Assembly: GCF_027887165.1 (NCBI RefSeq)
Contig: NC_077232.1
Span: forward strand, 10,836,257-10,900,256
Source: Monodelphis domestica
Taxonomy: Eukaryota > Chordata > Mammalia > Didelphimorphia > Didelphidae
Length of the DNA: 64,000 nt
Direction: 5' to 3'
Made by a program: the position numbers and the translations under genes
Notes under the pieces: generated by a model
Database searches by the model: none
The model's input: only the letters and a program-made list of their open reading frames with translations
Told to the model about the DNA's origin: nothing
Part shown: one piece after another, positions 20,901 to 26,350 of the stretch
Layout: each line of letters opens with the position of its first letter
Numbering within the stretch: the first letter of the stretch is position 1

Positions 20901-22021
20901 AGCTGCCCAGATGTGAAGCGGAGCTGCCAGCGGTGAACGTCAAACTCCCAACAGGGAAGCTTTCGGGCTCGGGCATCGGTCTCCACGGAGCAGCCCCCGA
21001 CGTGAGCGTCCAGGGACCCGCCTTCTCGGCGTCAGACTTGGGGGGGATCAGTTTGAAGGGACCGAAAATCCAAGGGGGTCTGGATGTTTGTGGAGGCGTC
21101 AAGGCTCCGGACCTCAGCATGAGTGGAGGCGGAGAATGGAGAGGGCCGCAGGTCTCTTCTGCTCTCGATCTGGATGTGCCCAAGCTGGCTGGTGGGATCC
21201 ATGTTTCAGGACCAAAGATAGAAGGAGGCGTGAAAGGAGGCCAGGTGGGACTTCAGTGTCCTGGGGGGGATGTCTCCGGCCCCCAAGTTCACTTGGAAAG
21301 TGGCTCCGGAGGAGTAACATTCCCGAAGATGAAGATCCCCAAGTTTACCTACTCAGGACGGGAGCTGGTGGGCAGAGAAGTGGGGGTGGACGTAAACTTC
21401 CCTAAAGTGGAAGGCAGCATCCAGGCTGGGGCTGCGGAAGGGGAATGGGAAGATGCTGACATCAAACTCAAAAAGTCTAAAATCAAAATGCCCAAATTTA
21501 CCTTTTCCAAGGCTAAAGGCAAGGGGAGCGCCACCAGTTCCCCAGAGGTGTCCATCTCAGGCTCCAAAGGAGACCTCAAGAGCTCTAAGGCCAGCTTGGG
21601 CTCTTTGGACGGGGAAGTGGAGGCAGAGGCATCCTCCCCCAAAGCCAAATTCTCCTTATTCAAGAGCAAAAAGACCCGTAACCGGTCCGGCTCCTTCAGT
21701 GACGAGAGGGAGCATTCCGCTCCGGTCACTCCTACGGGCACACTAGAGTTTGGAAGTGGAGACATCTCCATTGAGGGGGGAAAGGGCAAAGGGAAACATG
21801 GCAAACTGAAGTTTGGCACCTTTGGTGGGCTGGGGTCAAAGAGCAAAGGTCACTATGAGGTCACTGGGAGTGATGAGGAGTCTGGGAAGCTACAGGGAAG
21901 TGGGGTGTCCCTGGCCTCCAAGAAGTCCAGGCTGTCCTCATCTTCGAGCAATGACAGCGGGACAAAGGTGGGGATCCAACTGCCCGAGGTGGAGTTGACG
22001 GTTTCCAAAAAGAAAGAGTAG
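2744..22021 (+). CDS. AHNAK: AHNAK nucleoprotein (desmoyokin), complete coding region, three exons
   Basis: The coding parts 2744-2900, 3057-3244 and 4910-22021 join in frame (345 nt plus 17,112 nt including the stop), giving about 5,818 residues; human AHNAK is about 5,890. The first ~90 residues (start MEKEEEPTRELLLPNWQG) match the AHNAK PDZ-like domain. Residues ~116-640 are a variable N-terminal region, ~640-4845 the repeats built from MPKFSMPGFKGEGP, DISGPKVDI and KISMPDVDLHLKGPK segments, and ~4845-5818 a unique basic C-terminus ending VGIQLPEVELTVSKKKE. AHNAK is a giant scaffold at the plasma membrane and in the cytoplasm and nucleus; it binds S100A10-annexin A2, the L-type calcium channel beta subunit and dysferlin (family knowledge). 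The ATG at 2744 follows a splice acceptor directly, as in other mammals. No frameshift or internal stop is seen. AHNAK2 is less likely because the N- and C-termini match AHNAK. Confidence 0.97.
3057..3244 (+). CDS. AHNAK: AHNAK second coding exon (rest of PDZ-like domain)
   Basis: Acceptor tgctccag (3049-3056) and donor ctg|gtgagt (3245) bound 188 nt encoding DQIVGATIYFDNLQSGEV, then LLNTMGHHTVGLKLHRKGDRSPEP, ending SEVVL. The segment is almost identical to human AHNAK up to GDRSPEPGQ; the following 10-15 residues (WSHDSAFGRC) differ. It ends in phase 0. In mammals a short AHNAK isoform of about 149 residues splices from this point to another terminal exon; I could not find that exon here. 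Confidence 0.95.
3430..3560 (-). repeat. Old L2/MIR-like fragment in AHNAK intron
   Basis: It contains 'ttattcatgtcttaagcaccca...agtccctgccctcaagaagctttt', a diverged form of the common 'tttattaagcacctactatgtgcc...ccctcaaggagctt' repeat. Confidence 0.4.
3812..3953 (+). mobile_element. tRNA-derived SINE (type A), 5'-truncated
   Basis: Forward copy lacking the tRNA head: 'caaatgtggcctcagacacttcctagctgggtgaccctggg', then 'cattgcctagcccttactg' and tail 'gatggaagataagagtttaaaaaaa'. It lies within an AHNAK intron in sense orientation. Confidence 0.8.
4036..4098 (-). repeat. Fragment of the 'tttattaagc...gtgccaggcactg' repeat
   Basis: 'gtgttaattaagtccctactattttccaggctctgtgctaaacactgggg' matches the reverse-complement MIR/L2 3' end layout. 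It is followed by an A- and C-rich stretch. Confidence 0.45.
4910..22021 (+). CDS. AHNAK: AHNAK giant terminal coding exon
   Basis: After the acceptor tttctgcag the frame reads SGDDEEYRRIYTTKIKPRLK and runs uninterrupted for 5,703 codons to the TAG at 22019-22021. One exon of more than 17 kb is the hallmark of AHNAK genes. It begins with the conserved block SRTITVTRKVTAYTVDVTGRE and PEFKIKIPRHELTEISKVDVE, continues with degenerate repeats, then from ~6.47 kb the regular ~128-residue array, and from ~19.1 kb the C-terminal domain. Near the end, KKSKIKMPKFTFSKAKGKG and KSKKTRNRSGSFSDE (residues ~5700-5714) are basic clusters suited to nuclear targeting; RNRSGS fits a basophilic-kinase site (inference). 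Confidence 0.97.
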   Translation, partial: SGDDEEYRRIYTTKIKPRLKSEDGVEGSEFGETQSRTITVTRKVTAYTVDVTGREGAREIDINSPEFKIKIPRHELTEISKVDVETEHGKTVIRLPQSPGATLQTTGYSVDLKATGPELPGIGAAGAAGHSKIQVTTPGIQMEGLGVGGSGKSPKLDGKPEISVHAKVPASVDLGSKGIAVTGPGVQVPGMASSSSQHGGGTIDLQRPSVENISIPSMKLPKFGFPGAGAEVQGPEGGLGKVCSPGISVGPGGDGSGLAVSGTIQGPQLEVTAPSVSVEGVKGKLKGPSLEGDIGLKGAKLPGTGDLHVSAPKGHVSIKGPTAELGAPDVDLHGAGGRLKMPQMKVPKFSVSGSKGEGAAVDIKLPEGEVNLPSITGNVSLPEVAVSGPEGKIKDPKCKTPEMIIQKPKISMQDVDLSLRSPRLKGDVQVSVPGIQGEVKGPQLDIKAPSLEGSLTGSKGGSPSGKAGTCKISMTDVDLNIGAPKIKGQVDTAFPKVEGQIKGPEMDIKGPKVDVSAPDVDVHGPEWNLKMPKMKMPKFSVPGVKGEGPEVNVSLPKGDISVSGSSLDIGGPQVNLEGPEGKLKGPGIKVPDVNIKSPKISMPDVDLHLKGTKVKGEYDVTVPKLEGDLKGPKMDVSAPDVDVHGPDWHLKMPKMKMPKFSMPGFKGEGPEVDVNLPKTDIDISGPKVDIEAPDVNIEGPEGKLKGPKFKMPEMNIKAPKISMPDFHLKGPKVKGEYDVTPPKVEGEVKVPDVELKGAKVDVSAPDVELRGPEWNLKMPKVKMPKFSMPGFKGEGPDVDVSLPKADVDISGPNVDIDVPDVNIEGPEGKFKGPKFKMPEMNIKAPKISMPDVDLHVKSPKLKGEYDVSVPKLEGDLKGPKVDISAPDVDVHGPEWNLKMPKVKMPKFSMPGFKGEGPDVDVNLPKADVDISGPKVNVNVPDVDIEGPEGKLKGPKFKMPDMHFKAPKISMPDVDLNLKGPKLKGEVDVSVPKIEGDVKVPDVDIKGPKVDISAPDVDVHGPEWNLKMPKMKMPKFSMPGFKGEGPDVDVSLPKADVDISGPKVDINVPDVDIEGPEGKLKGPKFKMPDMHFKAPKISMPDVDLNLKGPKLKGDVNVSVPKIEGDVKVPDVDIKGPKVDVSAPDVDVHGPEWNLKMPKMKMPKFSMPGFKGEGPDVDMSLPKADVDISGPKVDINVPDVDIEGPEGKLKGPKFKMPDMHFKAPKISMPDVDLNLKGPKLKGDVDVSVPKIEGDMKVPDVDIKGPKVDISAPDVDVHGPEWNLKMPKMKMPKFSMPGFKGEGPDVDVSLPKADVDISGPKVDINVPDVDIEGPEGKLKGPKFKMPDMHFKAPKISMPDVDLNLKGPKLKGDVDVSVPKIEGDMKVPDVDIKGPKVDISAPDVDVHGPEWNLKMPKMKMPKFSMPGFKGEGPDVDVSLPKADVDISGPKVDINVPDVDIEGPEGKLKGPKFKMPDMHFKAPKISMPDVDLNLKGPKLKGDVDVSVPKIEGDVKIPDVDIKGPKVDISAPDVDVHGPEWNLKMPKMKMPKFSMPGFKGEGPDVDVSLPKADVDISGPKVDINAPSVNIEGPDAKFKSPKFKLPEMNLKPQKISMPDVSLNLKGPKVKGDYDITVPKIEGEMEVPDVELKGPKVDISAPDVDAHGPDWHLKMPKMKMPKFNMPGFKAESPDIDVSLPKADINISGPKVDIEAPDVNIEGPEGKLKGPKLKMPSMNIQTQKISMPDVGLHLKSPKLKGDLDVSLPKVEGDLTGPKVDLKAPQVDMDIGDIDLEGPEGKIKGPKFKMPDMHFKAPKISMPDVDLHLKGPKLKGDVDVSVPKLEGDLKGPSVDVGVPDVDLECPDAKLKGPKFKMPDMHFKAPKISMPDVDLHLRGPKVKGDVDVSVPKIEGDMKVPDVDIKGPKLDINAPDVDVHGPEWNLKMPKMKMPKFSMPGFKGEGPDVDVSLPKADVDISGPKVDIKAPDVNIEGPEGKLKGPKFKMPDMHFKAPKISMPDVDLHLKGPKLKGDVDVSVPKSEGDLKAPSVDVKVPDVDLECPDAKLKGPKFKMPDMHFKAPKISMPDVDLHLKGPKLKGDVDVSVPKLEGDLKGPSVDVEVPDVDLECPDAKLKGPKFKMPDMHFKAPKISMPDVDLHLRGPKVKGDVDVSVPKIEGDMKVPDVDIKGPKLDINAPDVDVHGPEWNLKMPKMKMPKFSMPGFKGEGPDVDVNLPKADIDISGPKVDIDVPDVNIEGPEGKLKGPKFKMPDMHFKAPKISMPDVDFNLKGPKIKGDVDVSVPKVEGPELDVKGPKLDVDMPDVNIEGPEGKWKSPKFKMPDMHFKAPKISMPDVDLHLKGPKLKGDVDVSVPKLEGDLKGPSVDVEVPDVDLECPDAKLKGPKFKMPDMHFKAPKISMPDVDLHLKGPKLKGDVDVSVPKLEGDLKGPSVDVEVPDVDLECPDAKLKGPKFKMPDMHFKAPKISMPDVNLHLKGPKVKGDVDVDVSVPKIEGDMKVPDMDIKGPKLDINAPDVDVHGPEWNLKMPKMKMPKFSMPGFKGEGPDVDVSLPKGDMNISGPKVDIDAPDVNIEGPEGKLKGPKFKMPEMNIKAPKISMPDFDLHLKGPKLKGDVDMSVPKMEGDMKVPDVDIKGPKVDVSVPDVDVHGPEWNLKMPKMKMPKFSMPGFKGEGPDVDVSLPKADVDISGPKVDIDVPDVDIEGPEGKLKGPKFKMPDMHFKAPKVSMPDIDLHLKAPKLKGDVDVSLPKIEGDLKGPELDIKGPKLDVETPDVDIHGPEGKLKMPKLKMPKFSMPGFKGEGPEVDVSLPKADIDISGPKVDIEAPDVNIEGPEGKLKGPKFKMPEMNIKAPKISMPDFDLHLKGPKVKGDVDVSLPKVEGDLKGPEIDIKGPKVDIDVPDVDIEGPEGKLKGPKFKMPDMHIKAPKISMPDFDLHLKGPKVKGDVDVSLPKVEGDLKGPDLDIKGPKVDVSVPDVDVHGPDWNLKMPKVKMPKFSMPGFKGEGPEVDVSLPKADIDISGPKVDIEAPDVNIEGPEGKLKGPKFKMPDMHIKAPKISMPDFDLNLKGPKIKGDVDVSVPKIEGDMKVPDVDLKAPKLDINAPDVDVHGPEWNLKMPKMKMPKFSMPGFKGEGPEVDVSLPKADIDISGPKVDIEAPDVNIEGPDVKVKGPKFKMPEMNIKAPKISMPDLDLNLKGPKIKGDVDVTLPKVEGDLKGPSLDIKGPKLDIDAPDIDIHGPEGKLKGPKLKMPDLHANMPKISMPEIDLNLKGPKFKGDVDVSAPKLEGDIKGPKLDVKGPEVDIAAPKINIEGKSKKSRFKLPKFHFSGPKVQTPEVDAKLKKPDIDITGPKVDINAPDVEVQGKVKGPKFKMPFLSISSPKVSMPDVELNLKGPKVKGDIDVAGPNLEGDLKGPELDIKGPKVDVSAPDVDVHGPDFNVKMPKMKMPKFSMPGFKGEGPEVDVSLPKVDIDISGPKVDIEAPDVNIEGPEGKLKGPKFKMPEMNIKAPKISMPDFDLNLKGPKVKGDVDVSLPKVEGDLKGPEIDIKGPKVDIDVPDVDIEGPEGKLKGPKFKMPDMHIKAPKISMPDFDLNLKGPKVKGDVDVSLPKVEGDLKGPDLDIKGPKVDVSVPDVDVHGPEWNLKMPKVKMPKFSMPGFKGEGPEVDVSLPKADIDISGPKVDIEAPDVNIEGPEGKLKGPKFKMPEMNIKAPKISMPDFDLHLKGPKIKGDVDVSVPKIEGEVKVPEMDIKGPKVDIEAPDVDVHGPEWNLKMPKMKMPKFSMPGFKGEGPDVDVNLPKADINISGPKVDIEAPDVNIEGPEGKLKGPKFKMPEMNIKAPKISMPDFDLHLKGPKVKGDVDVSLPKVEGDLKGPEIDIKGPKVDIDTPDLDIHGPEGKLKGPKFKMPDLHLKAPKISMPDIDLNLKGPKLKGDVDVSLPKVEGDLKGPELDIKGPKVDVSAPDVDVHGPEWNLKMPKVKMPKFSMPGFKGEGPEVDVSLPKADIDISGPKVDIEAPDVNIEGPEGKLKGPKFKMPEMNIKAPKISMPDFDLHLKGPKVKGDVDVSVPKIEGDMKVPDMDIKGPKLDINAPDVDVHGPEWNLKMPKVKMPKFSMPGFKGEGPEVDVSLPKADIDISGPKVDIEAPDVNIEGPEGKLKGPKFKMPEMNIKAPKISMPDFDLHLKGPKVKGDVDVSLPKVEGDLKGPEIDIKGPKVDIDVPDVDIEGPEGKLKGPKFKMPDMHIKAPKISMPDFDLNLKGPKIKGDVDVSLPKVEGDLKGPQVNIKGPELDIGGPEGKLKGPKFHMPDVHFKTPQISMSEIDLNLKGPKMKGDVDVSLPKVEGDLQGPQVNIKGPKLDIDTPDLDIHGPEGKLKSPKFKMPDLHLKAPKISMPDVDLNLKGPKLKGDVDVSLPNVEGGLKGPDLDIKGPKVDVSAPDVDVHGPEWNLKMPKVKMPKFSMPGFKGEGPEVDVSLPKADIDISGPKVDIEAPDVNIEGPEGKLKGPKFKMPEMNIKAPKISMPDFDLHLKGPKVKGDVDVSLPKVEGDLKGPEIDIKGPKVDFDVPDVDIEGPEGKLKGPKFKMPDMHIKAPKISMPDFDLNLKGPKVKGDVDVSLPKVEGDLKGPDLDIRGPKVDVSVPDVDVHGPDWNLKMPKVKMPKFSMPGFKGEGPEVDVSLPKADIDISGPKVDIEAPDVNIEGPEGKLKGPKFKMPEMNIKAPKISMPDIDLNLKGPKLKGDYDINVPKIEGNLKGPDVDFQGPSVDLYGPDVNLSGPNLKMPSLDISGPKVTAPDVDLHLKSPKFGISGPKIEGGELDLKGPKVDLEVPSLDVEGPDLNIEGPDVKIPKFKKPKFGFGAKGPKADIKSPSLDVTVPEAGLNVESPDINISGKGKKMKFKMPKIHMSGPKIKAKKQGFDLNAPEGEIDASLKTPDLDVNVAAPDASVKVDVKSPKTKKPMFGKMYFPDVEFDIKSPKFKAEAPLPSPKMEGEIQAPGLEISSPGIKAGLKGPGLEVGSVGLSGSLPSASMEGPDIHLKAPKFKGPGGSIDFSGPKVEGDLRAPSVQANLDASDINIEVPDAKIKGASFGISCPQVSVPDVNVNLKGPKITGDVPKVELEGPGVDLKGPDAKIQFPKFSMPKIGVPGLKVEGGGADIHSQLPSLEGGVSSPNLKFEGPDVTLKGPQGDLPSVNLSGPDLDLNLKGPKLKGDLDISGDIKCPKVSVDAPDVSLEAPGGAIKLPQMKLPQFGISSQGSNLDVNVAGPEMKGPGVDVHLRGVDLKGPQMSGPQISSDMDFNLEGPKIKGGFGASGDMKGPAVGVALPGISVQGLEGNLQPPDVKLPRCEAELPAVNVKLPTGKLSGSGIGLHGAAPDVSVQGPAFSASDLGGISLKGPKIQGGLDVCGGVKAPDLSMSGGGEWRGPQVSSALDLDVPKLAGGIHVSGPKIEGGVKGGQVGLQCPGGDVSGPQVHLESGSGGVTFPKMKIPKFTYSGRELVGREVGVDVNFPKVEGSIQAGAAEGEWEDADIKLKKSKIKMPKFTFSKAKGKGSATSSPEVSISGSKGDLKSSKASLGSLDGEVEAEASSPKAKFSLFKSKKTRNRSGSFSDEREHSAPVTPTGTLEFGSGDISIEGGKGKGKHGKLKFGTFGGLGSKSKGHYEVTGSDEESGKLQGSGVSLASKKSRLSSSSSNDSGTKVGIQLPEVELTVSKKKE
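7657..9576 (+). repeat. AHNAK: Five consecutive, near-identical 384-bp AHNAK units
   Basis: The phrase 'cccagatgtggat' starts at 7657, 8041, 8425, 8809, 9193 and again at 9577, every 384 bp exactly. Units starting at 8425, 8809 and 9193 differ by only a handful of bases where I compared them (for example gatatg versus gatgtg just after the start). Such identity at silent sites points to recent duplication or gene conversion. Confidence 0.9.
13322..18898 (+). repeat. AHNAK: Three copies of a 606-bp higher-order unit inside AHNAK
   Basis: The phrase 'ggcccagaggtggatgtgag' occurs at 13322 and 13928, at 15284 and 15890, and at 18293 and 18899, each pair 606 bp (202 residues) apart. The 606-bp blocks between are close to identical, with order EAPDVNIEG, PEMNIKAPKISMPDFDL, GPEIDIKGPKVDIDVPDV, PDMHIKAPKISMPDFDL, PDLDI, KVDVSVPDVDVHGP (one copy has KVDFDVPDV). 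The second and third are offset by exactly 3,009 bp. A fourth, partial match starts near 17264 and diverges after ~17680. Confidence 0.85.
21308..21367 (+). other. AHNAK: Putative S100A10-annexin A2 binding segment of AHNAK
   Basis: Residues ~5582-5601 contain VTFPKMKIPKFTYSGREL, equivalent to the C-terminal human AHNAK peptide known to bind the S100A10-annexin A2 complex. The human segment has Phe where this sequence has Tyr (KFTYSG). The rest is conserved, so binding is likely kept; that is inference. Confidence 0.75.
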
Positions 22022-22916
22022 AGGCCCCCCGTCTGTGTACATGTATATATATAAATATCTATTTTCGTAGGTAGGCTTCTGTGTGTTTGTACATAAACTC
22101 CCAAAGATTGACTCAGTCCACGTCGGCAATGAAAACGGAGGCCTGGTGGGCCCTCGGCCGACCCGGGGCTAGTTGCAAAGTCTGGGGCGACGGCAATAGC
22201 GACAACAGCCAAAGGAGGTGAATTTTGTGGTTTTTTTGTTTTTGTTTTTGTTTTTTTTCCAGTCCAGCCTATCTGCAAGCAAGCAGTATTTGCCTTCCTA
22301 AGACTTCAGTTTGCTCATTAAATGCTGAGAGCATCTGTTTACTAGCAAGCCTTGTTTATCACTTCATTTTACAGAATCTTTTCAGTGTTGGGGTCGTAGA
22401 AATCGGACGTCCATTGGAACGCCTTTGGGGGGGGCTTTTGTTTGCGAGGGATGAGAGGGTGGGGTGGGAGTAGGGGTGGGATAGAGCGGGGTGAGACTTC
22501 CATTTTGGCCTGCAAGGTTGGATGATCTTCCAAAATTATCCTGTTAGACAAACACCGCGATGGTAGAGAGAAGTCGTTTCCCAGGAAAATGGGGTTTTTT
22601 TGGTGGTGGTGTTGGGGGGGGGTCGTGCCCTTTGGCGAGTCAGCCCCTCCCCCCAGGCTGGTCATTCGGAGCAGTTTGGGTGCTCCTGGTGAGAGGAGCT
22701 TCTCGCGTGTTAGTGACTGACCCACTTGACTGGGGTTTCCATACGTTGTACTATAGGAGATGTTTTTACCAGTGACTGCCACTTTTCTGATATTTGGCAT
22801 GGTTGCTTTTTAACAAATGTTACCCAATGAAGAGTCCAGCACTTTAATGCCAAATTAATTCCGAATGTAAGAAAATTCATGCTGTAAAATGCAAATAAAG
22901 CCGCTAATGAGTAATC
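22022..22916 (+). other. AHNAK: AHNAK 3' untranslated region
   Basis: From the TAG to the predicted cleavage site about 17 bases after AATAAA. It contains a T-rich stretch near 22230-22260, G-rich runs near 22420-22480 and 22600-22625, and an AT-rich end (taatgccaaattaatt). No transposon is recognisable here, unlike the flanks, which fits a constrained transcript end. Confidence 0.8.
22894..22899 (+). promoter_or_regulatory. AHNAK: Polyadenylation signal AATAAA of AHNAK
   Basis: Canonical AATAAA in 'gcaaataaagccgctaatgag', 873 bp after the stop codon, with a GT-rich segment (ccgtgtctctgg) ~25 bases downstream as expected for cleavage-factor binding. Confidence 0.8.
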
Positions 22917-23929
22917 TGGATGCCCCGTGTCTCTGGATTCCATCCTTGGGCGGAGGGAGGGGAAGCCCCAAAAACACCGGCCAGGTGGGGACAGTCTTCC
23001 AGGTCCTCAGCCCCAACTCGCCCCCACTCACTCCCTTCCCGAGCAAACAAGCCCCCGAGTCCCACGATGGGAGATTTGGTGGGAGCATTGAATGGCGCTT
23101 CACCACCATGTTTTCCAGCCACCCAGATTGGTGTTCATGGAGGTGGAAGGGGCAGAATTGGGACTGAAGCTTATACATGGGCCCTGGGAAGGTGGAGCAT
23201 CCGATTCTGGACCTCGGGTAGTTCTCTGCTTCCAGGGACAGTAGCTTCATGATCGTGACCAAATGCTCTCAAGTCGGTAGGTCTCAGAGTTGGAAGGGAC
23301 TTTGGAAGTCATTCAGACCCAACTTATTTGACAAACTTGCTCTCCCATCTTGGAACAGGCGACCGGAAGCAACTTGGGCGTTACTGAGTGAGCTTTCTAA
23401 GTGCCAAGGTGGGACACCAAGGAGGTGGTGGGACGGGGCCATGGGCCAAACAGACAATTTGGGGCTGCTTTACAGAGTGAGAGGAGATCCCTAGAAGCCC
23501 ACAATGTCAGCGGTGGGGAGGGCGATCTCTTCAGACAGCTCTATGTTGTGGTTTTGGCAACTGGCATGGAATATGCCCCGGGGCCATCTTTTGGTAGACA
23601 GTTGAGTTGGGGATGGAGTGAAGGGAGACTGAGGCAGCCCACATCCCTGTTTGTCCTCGGAACTCCTGTTTTAGGGACTGGCCAGAAGCTTCCCAGCTGA
23701 GCTCTTAGTACAGACTAGATGCTAAGCTTGGTGGTTTCTATGCTGTCCATTGGATTGCAAGGGCTGCTTATGGTCTCTAAATTGAGTGACCTGGGAGCAG
23801 TGCCTTAAGTGTACCCTGGTCAGGGACTTTAGGAGTGTGACTAGGACACAGACTGTATGAACCTAATGGCTTGCTAACCCCACCACCTCATTGTACAGGT
23901 GGGAAAACTGAGGCAAGTCTTAAATTATC
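22917..23929. other. Intergenic sequence 3' of AHNAK, no gene seen
   Basis: Moderately GC-rich single-copy-looking DNA. Open frames here are short and resemble no protein family I know. One segment (23280-23330, 'cagagttggaagggactttggaagtcattcagacc') matches the head of an interspersed repeat seen elsewhere in the window, also the likely source of the nearby minisatellite motif. Confidence 0.6.
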
Positions 23930-24345
23930 TACTATGGAATATCAAAGCCGGAAGGGAGCTTAGAATATGGAATGCCAGAGTTAGAAGGAATCTTAGAACC
24001 AAACATCAGGGCTGGGATGGACTTTAGAACATGGACTATTAGAGCTGGGAAAGATCTTAGAACACAAAACATGGAATGCCAGAGCTAGAAGGAATCTTAG
24101 AACCAAACATCAGGGCTGGGATGGACTTTAGAACATGGACTATTAGAGCTGGGAAAGATCTTAGAACACAAAACATGGAATGCCAGAACTGGGAGGGATC
24201 TTAGAACATGGAATGCCAGAGCTAGAAGGAATCTTAGAACCAAACATCAGGGCTGGGATGGACTTTAGAACATGGACTATTAGAGCTGGGAAAGATCTTA
24301 GAACACAAAACATGGAATGCCAGAACTTGGAGGGACTTTGCACAC
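23930..24345. repeat. Minisatellite, ~33-35-bp motif in 104-bp higher-order units
   Basis: Core motif is approximately 'cttagaacatggaatgccag' plus 'agctagaaggaat'. Three motif variants form a 104-bp unit, starting at 23967, 24071 and 24208 (one extra 33-bp motif before the last). The variants 'ccaaacatcagggctggg' and 'catggactattagagctggg' keep their order in each unit. Confidence 0.9.
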
Positions 24346-24663
24346 TAATTCATCCCCCTCAGGAACTGTGAGGAAGCTGAGAGAAGAGAGAGGGCCCCTG
24401 AGCTCACTTTGTACTTGTGGGACAAGAACAGGGAGCAGTTCTAGATGGATGTAAGCTGGAAGCTGTCAAGATGGACAGGAAGAAGAAAAGGCCTTCCAGG
24501 CCAAGTGGCTTTTGGACTCTCCTATTCCTCAAGCTGGGAGTGGCAAAGTAGCTTATCATGGCTTGGTGGTTAATAGATGCCTTCGTTCACTAATGGGCCG
24601 AAGCTCACAGCCAGCACGTTCTGCGTCACTGTGGGATAATATTTCCAATCAGACCATCGTGGA

Positions 24664-24945
24664 TTTAAACCTGGGCAGGACTTTGAGATCGTCTGGTCTT
24701 ATCCTCTAATTTTAAAGATGGGTAAACTGAGGCCCCTAGAGGGGTCCTGGGATCACAGATTTAGAGCTGAAAGGGACCTTAAAAGGCATCCAGACCCATT
24801 TCTTCATTTTACAGAGGATAAAGCTGAGGACCAGCGAGAGGAAATGATTTGCCTAAAGGCCACAGCTAGGAAGGTGCGGAGCTGAGATTTGATCCCAGGT
24901 CCTCACCTCCGATCTGCTGGCATTCCATTCCCCCTTAGGGTTCAT
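24664..24945 (-). repeat. Two adjacent MIR-type fragments
   Basis: 'ttttaaagatgggtaaactgaggcccctagagggg' is followed at once by a second copy with 'tagagctgaaagggacctt...cattttacagaggataaagctgagg...cacagctaggaaggtg...atttgatcccaggtcctca'. Both are reverse-oriented MIR-like cores. Confidence 0.6.
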
Positions 24946-25474
24946 CTCTCCACCATCTAGACTCAAGCACCCACTTCTTGTTTTCTGATGTTCACACGAG
25001 GAAAAATGAAGAGGATAATGGCTTCCATGTCTTACACATTTCTCCCCATTTGCTCTGAGAATTTCCCTCTAAACTTAGTGGCCATCAATAAATAAATGCA
25101 AACATCCAGATGGACTAACTCTGGCTTTTTAAACGAGGTCGTTCTTAAACCCAGACTCCAGGCTACTTAGAAGTTGTTTTTAAAAATACACGCAGTGATG
25201 ATTTTTAAAATTCAAACCAAATATCTTATTACTGATGATTTACAAAATCAGTGTCATTTCCCAAGATCCTCCTGGCCTCCCGGCTCTCTCCTAGAACTCA
25301 GAAGTATAGCTGAGCAATCCAGAGTGGCCCTATGGCTGGGGCTGATGGGCTTCCTGAGCCTGGAGCCCATGTCCTGGGAAAGCAGGGTCAGGTAGGCGTC
25401 ACTGTCTTTCCTCCCAGCATACCACAGTTTTGGTTTCCTTCTTCTCTTGGTCCTGCTGCTCAAGTCACCCGACA

Positions 25475-26190
25475 GGCATTTGACAGAATACTCTCTACTG
25501 GCTGGGCACAGACCAAAGTGAAGCCAGCCCTCGCCCTCAAGGAGCTCCCAATCTATTAGGGAAAGACAACGTAGGAATATCGAGGGAGATACGGAATAGT
25601 GACAAGGTAATTTGGCATGTGTGTGAGTATGAGTAGCTGTGAGTGTGTGTATGCGCGTGTGTGTGAGTGTGCAAGAGGGTGTGCGAGCTGAAAAGGCTTT
25701 GAGTGGAAGGTGGTGCTTGAGTCGAGCTCTGAAGTGAACTAGAGATTCTGGGATGGGGAGATGGAGAGGGAATGGGGGCCAGCCAGCCCCCAGCCCAAGG
25801 AACAGAGACAAGGAGAGTTCAGCCGAGGGGACGTGATCATTAAGTGCATGGGAGCAGATGAGCACCCCAGAGAGAGGAGGGAGTTAAGAAGGGGCCACAG
25901 GGAGAGGACGTGATAGGAATGATGAGGCAGCAAAGGGGCTAGAGGAGGAAACCCACAAGAGCTGGGAGAAAAACCCAGAGAAGAGAGGAGAGCCGGCACG
26001 GGAGAGAGATCAGGAAGCATGTGGCTGGACCAAAAGCCACCACATCTGGCGAAGAAGAGACCCATGGTAAACAGGAGGAAGCTGGAGACCAGAAAGGGGC
26101 TGGGGAGCGAGTGCAAGGAGAGGCGATGGAGGCTCATGGCTTCAGCTTCTCAAAAACCTTCCCTGGCCCTTCTGGATTCCCCGGGGTCTT
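25475..26190 (+). repeat. Ancient mammalian interspersed repeat (family not assigned)
   Basis: Begins with 'ggctgggcacagacc...gccctcaaggagctcccaat' and continues 'gtgcttgagtcgagctctgaagtgaa', 'gaatgatgaggcagcaaagg'. The same layout (size range, 'ccctcaaggagct', then 'ttgagctgagccttgaagg') is common in therian genomes as an old, long repeat. A GT-rich stretch lies inside at 25616-25692. Confidence 0.4.
25616..25692. repeat. Degenerate GTGTGA simple repeat
   Basis: 'gtgtgtgagtatgag...gtgtgtgtatgcgcgtgtgtgtgag' alternating purine-pyrimidine tract with interruptions. Confidence 0.85.
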
Positions 26191-26350
26191 TTTTTTTTTT
26201 TTTGAAGTGATTTAATGCACAAAAGAACATCCCAGAAACAGAACAAGTATCGGTCTCATTAACAATGTATCACTGCAAGGATATGGGGTGTTTTCTGCCC
26301 TACCACTAAACAGGAACATACACTAAATGAATGTGAAAGGAGGTGAGGAC
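26191..26350 (-). pseudogene. Possible 3' end of a retrocopy (poly-A tail on minus strand)
   Basis: A run of T at 26191-26203 is followed by 'gaagtgatttaatgcac'. Read on the minus strand this is 'gtgcattaaatcacttc' and then poly-A: an ATTAAA signal placed about 10 bases before an A tail, as in a reverse-transcribed mRNA. The ~140 bp upstream on that strand look like 3' UTR and carry no coding match I recognise. Target-site duplications were not found. It could also be an unrecognised LINE tail. Confidence 0.3.
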
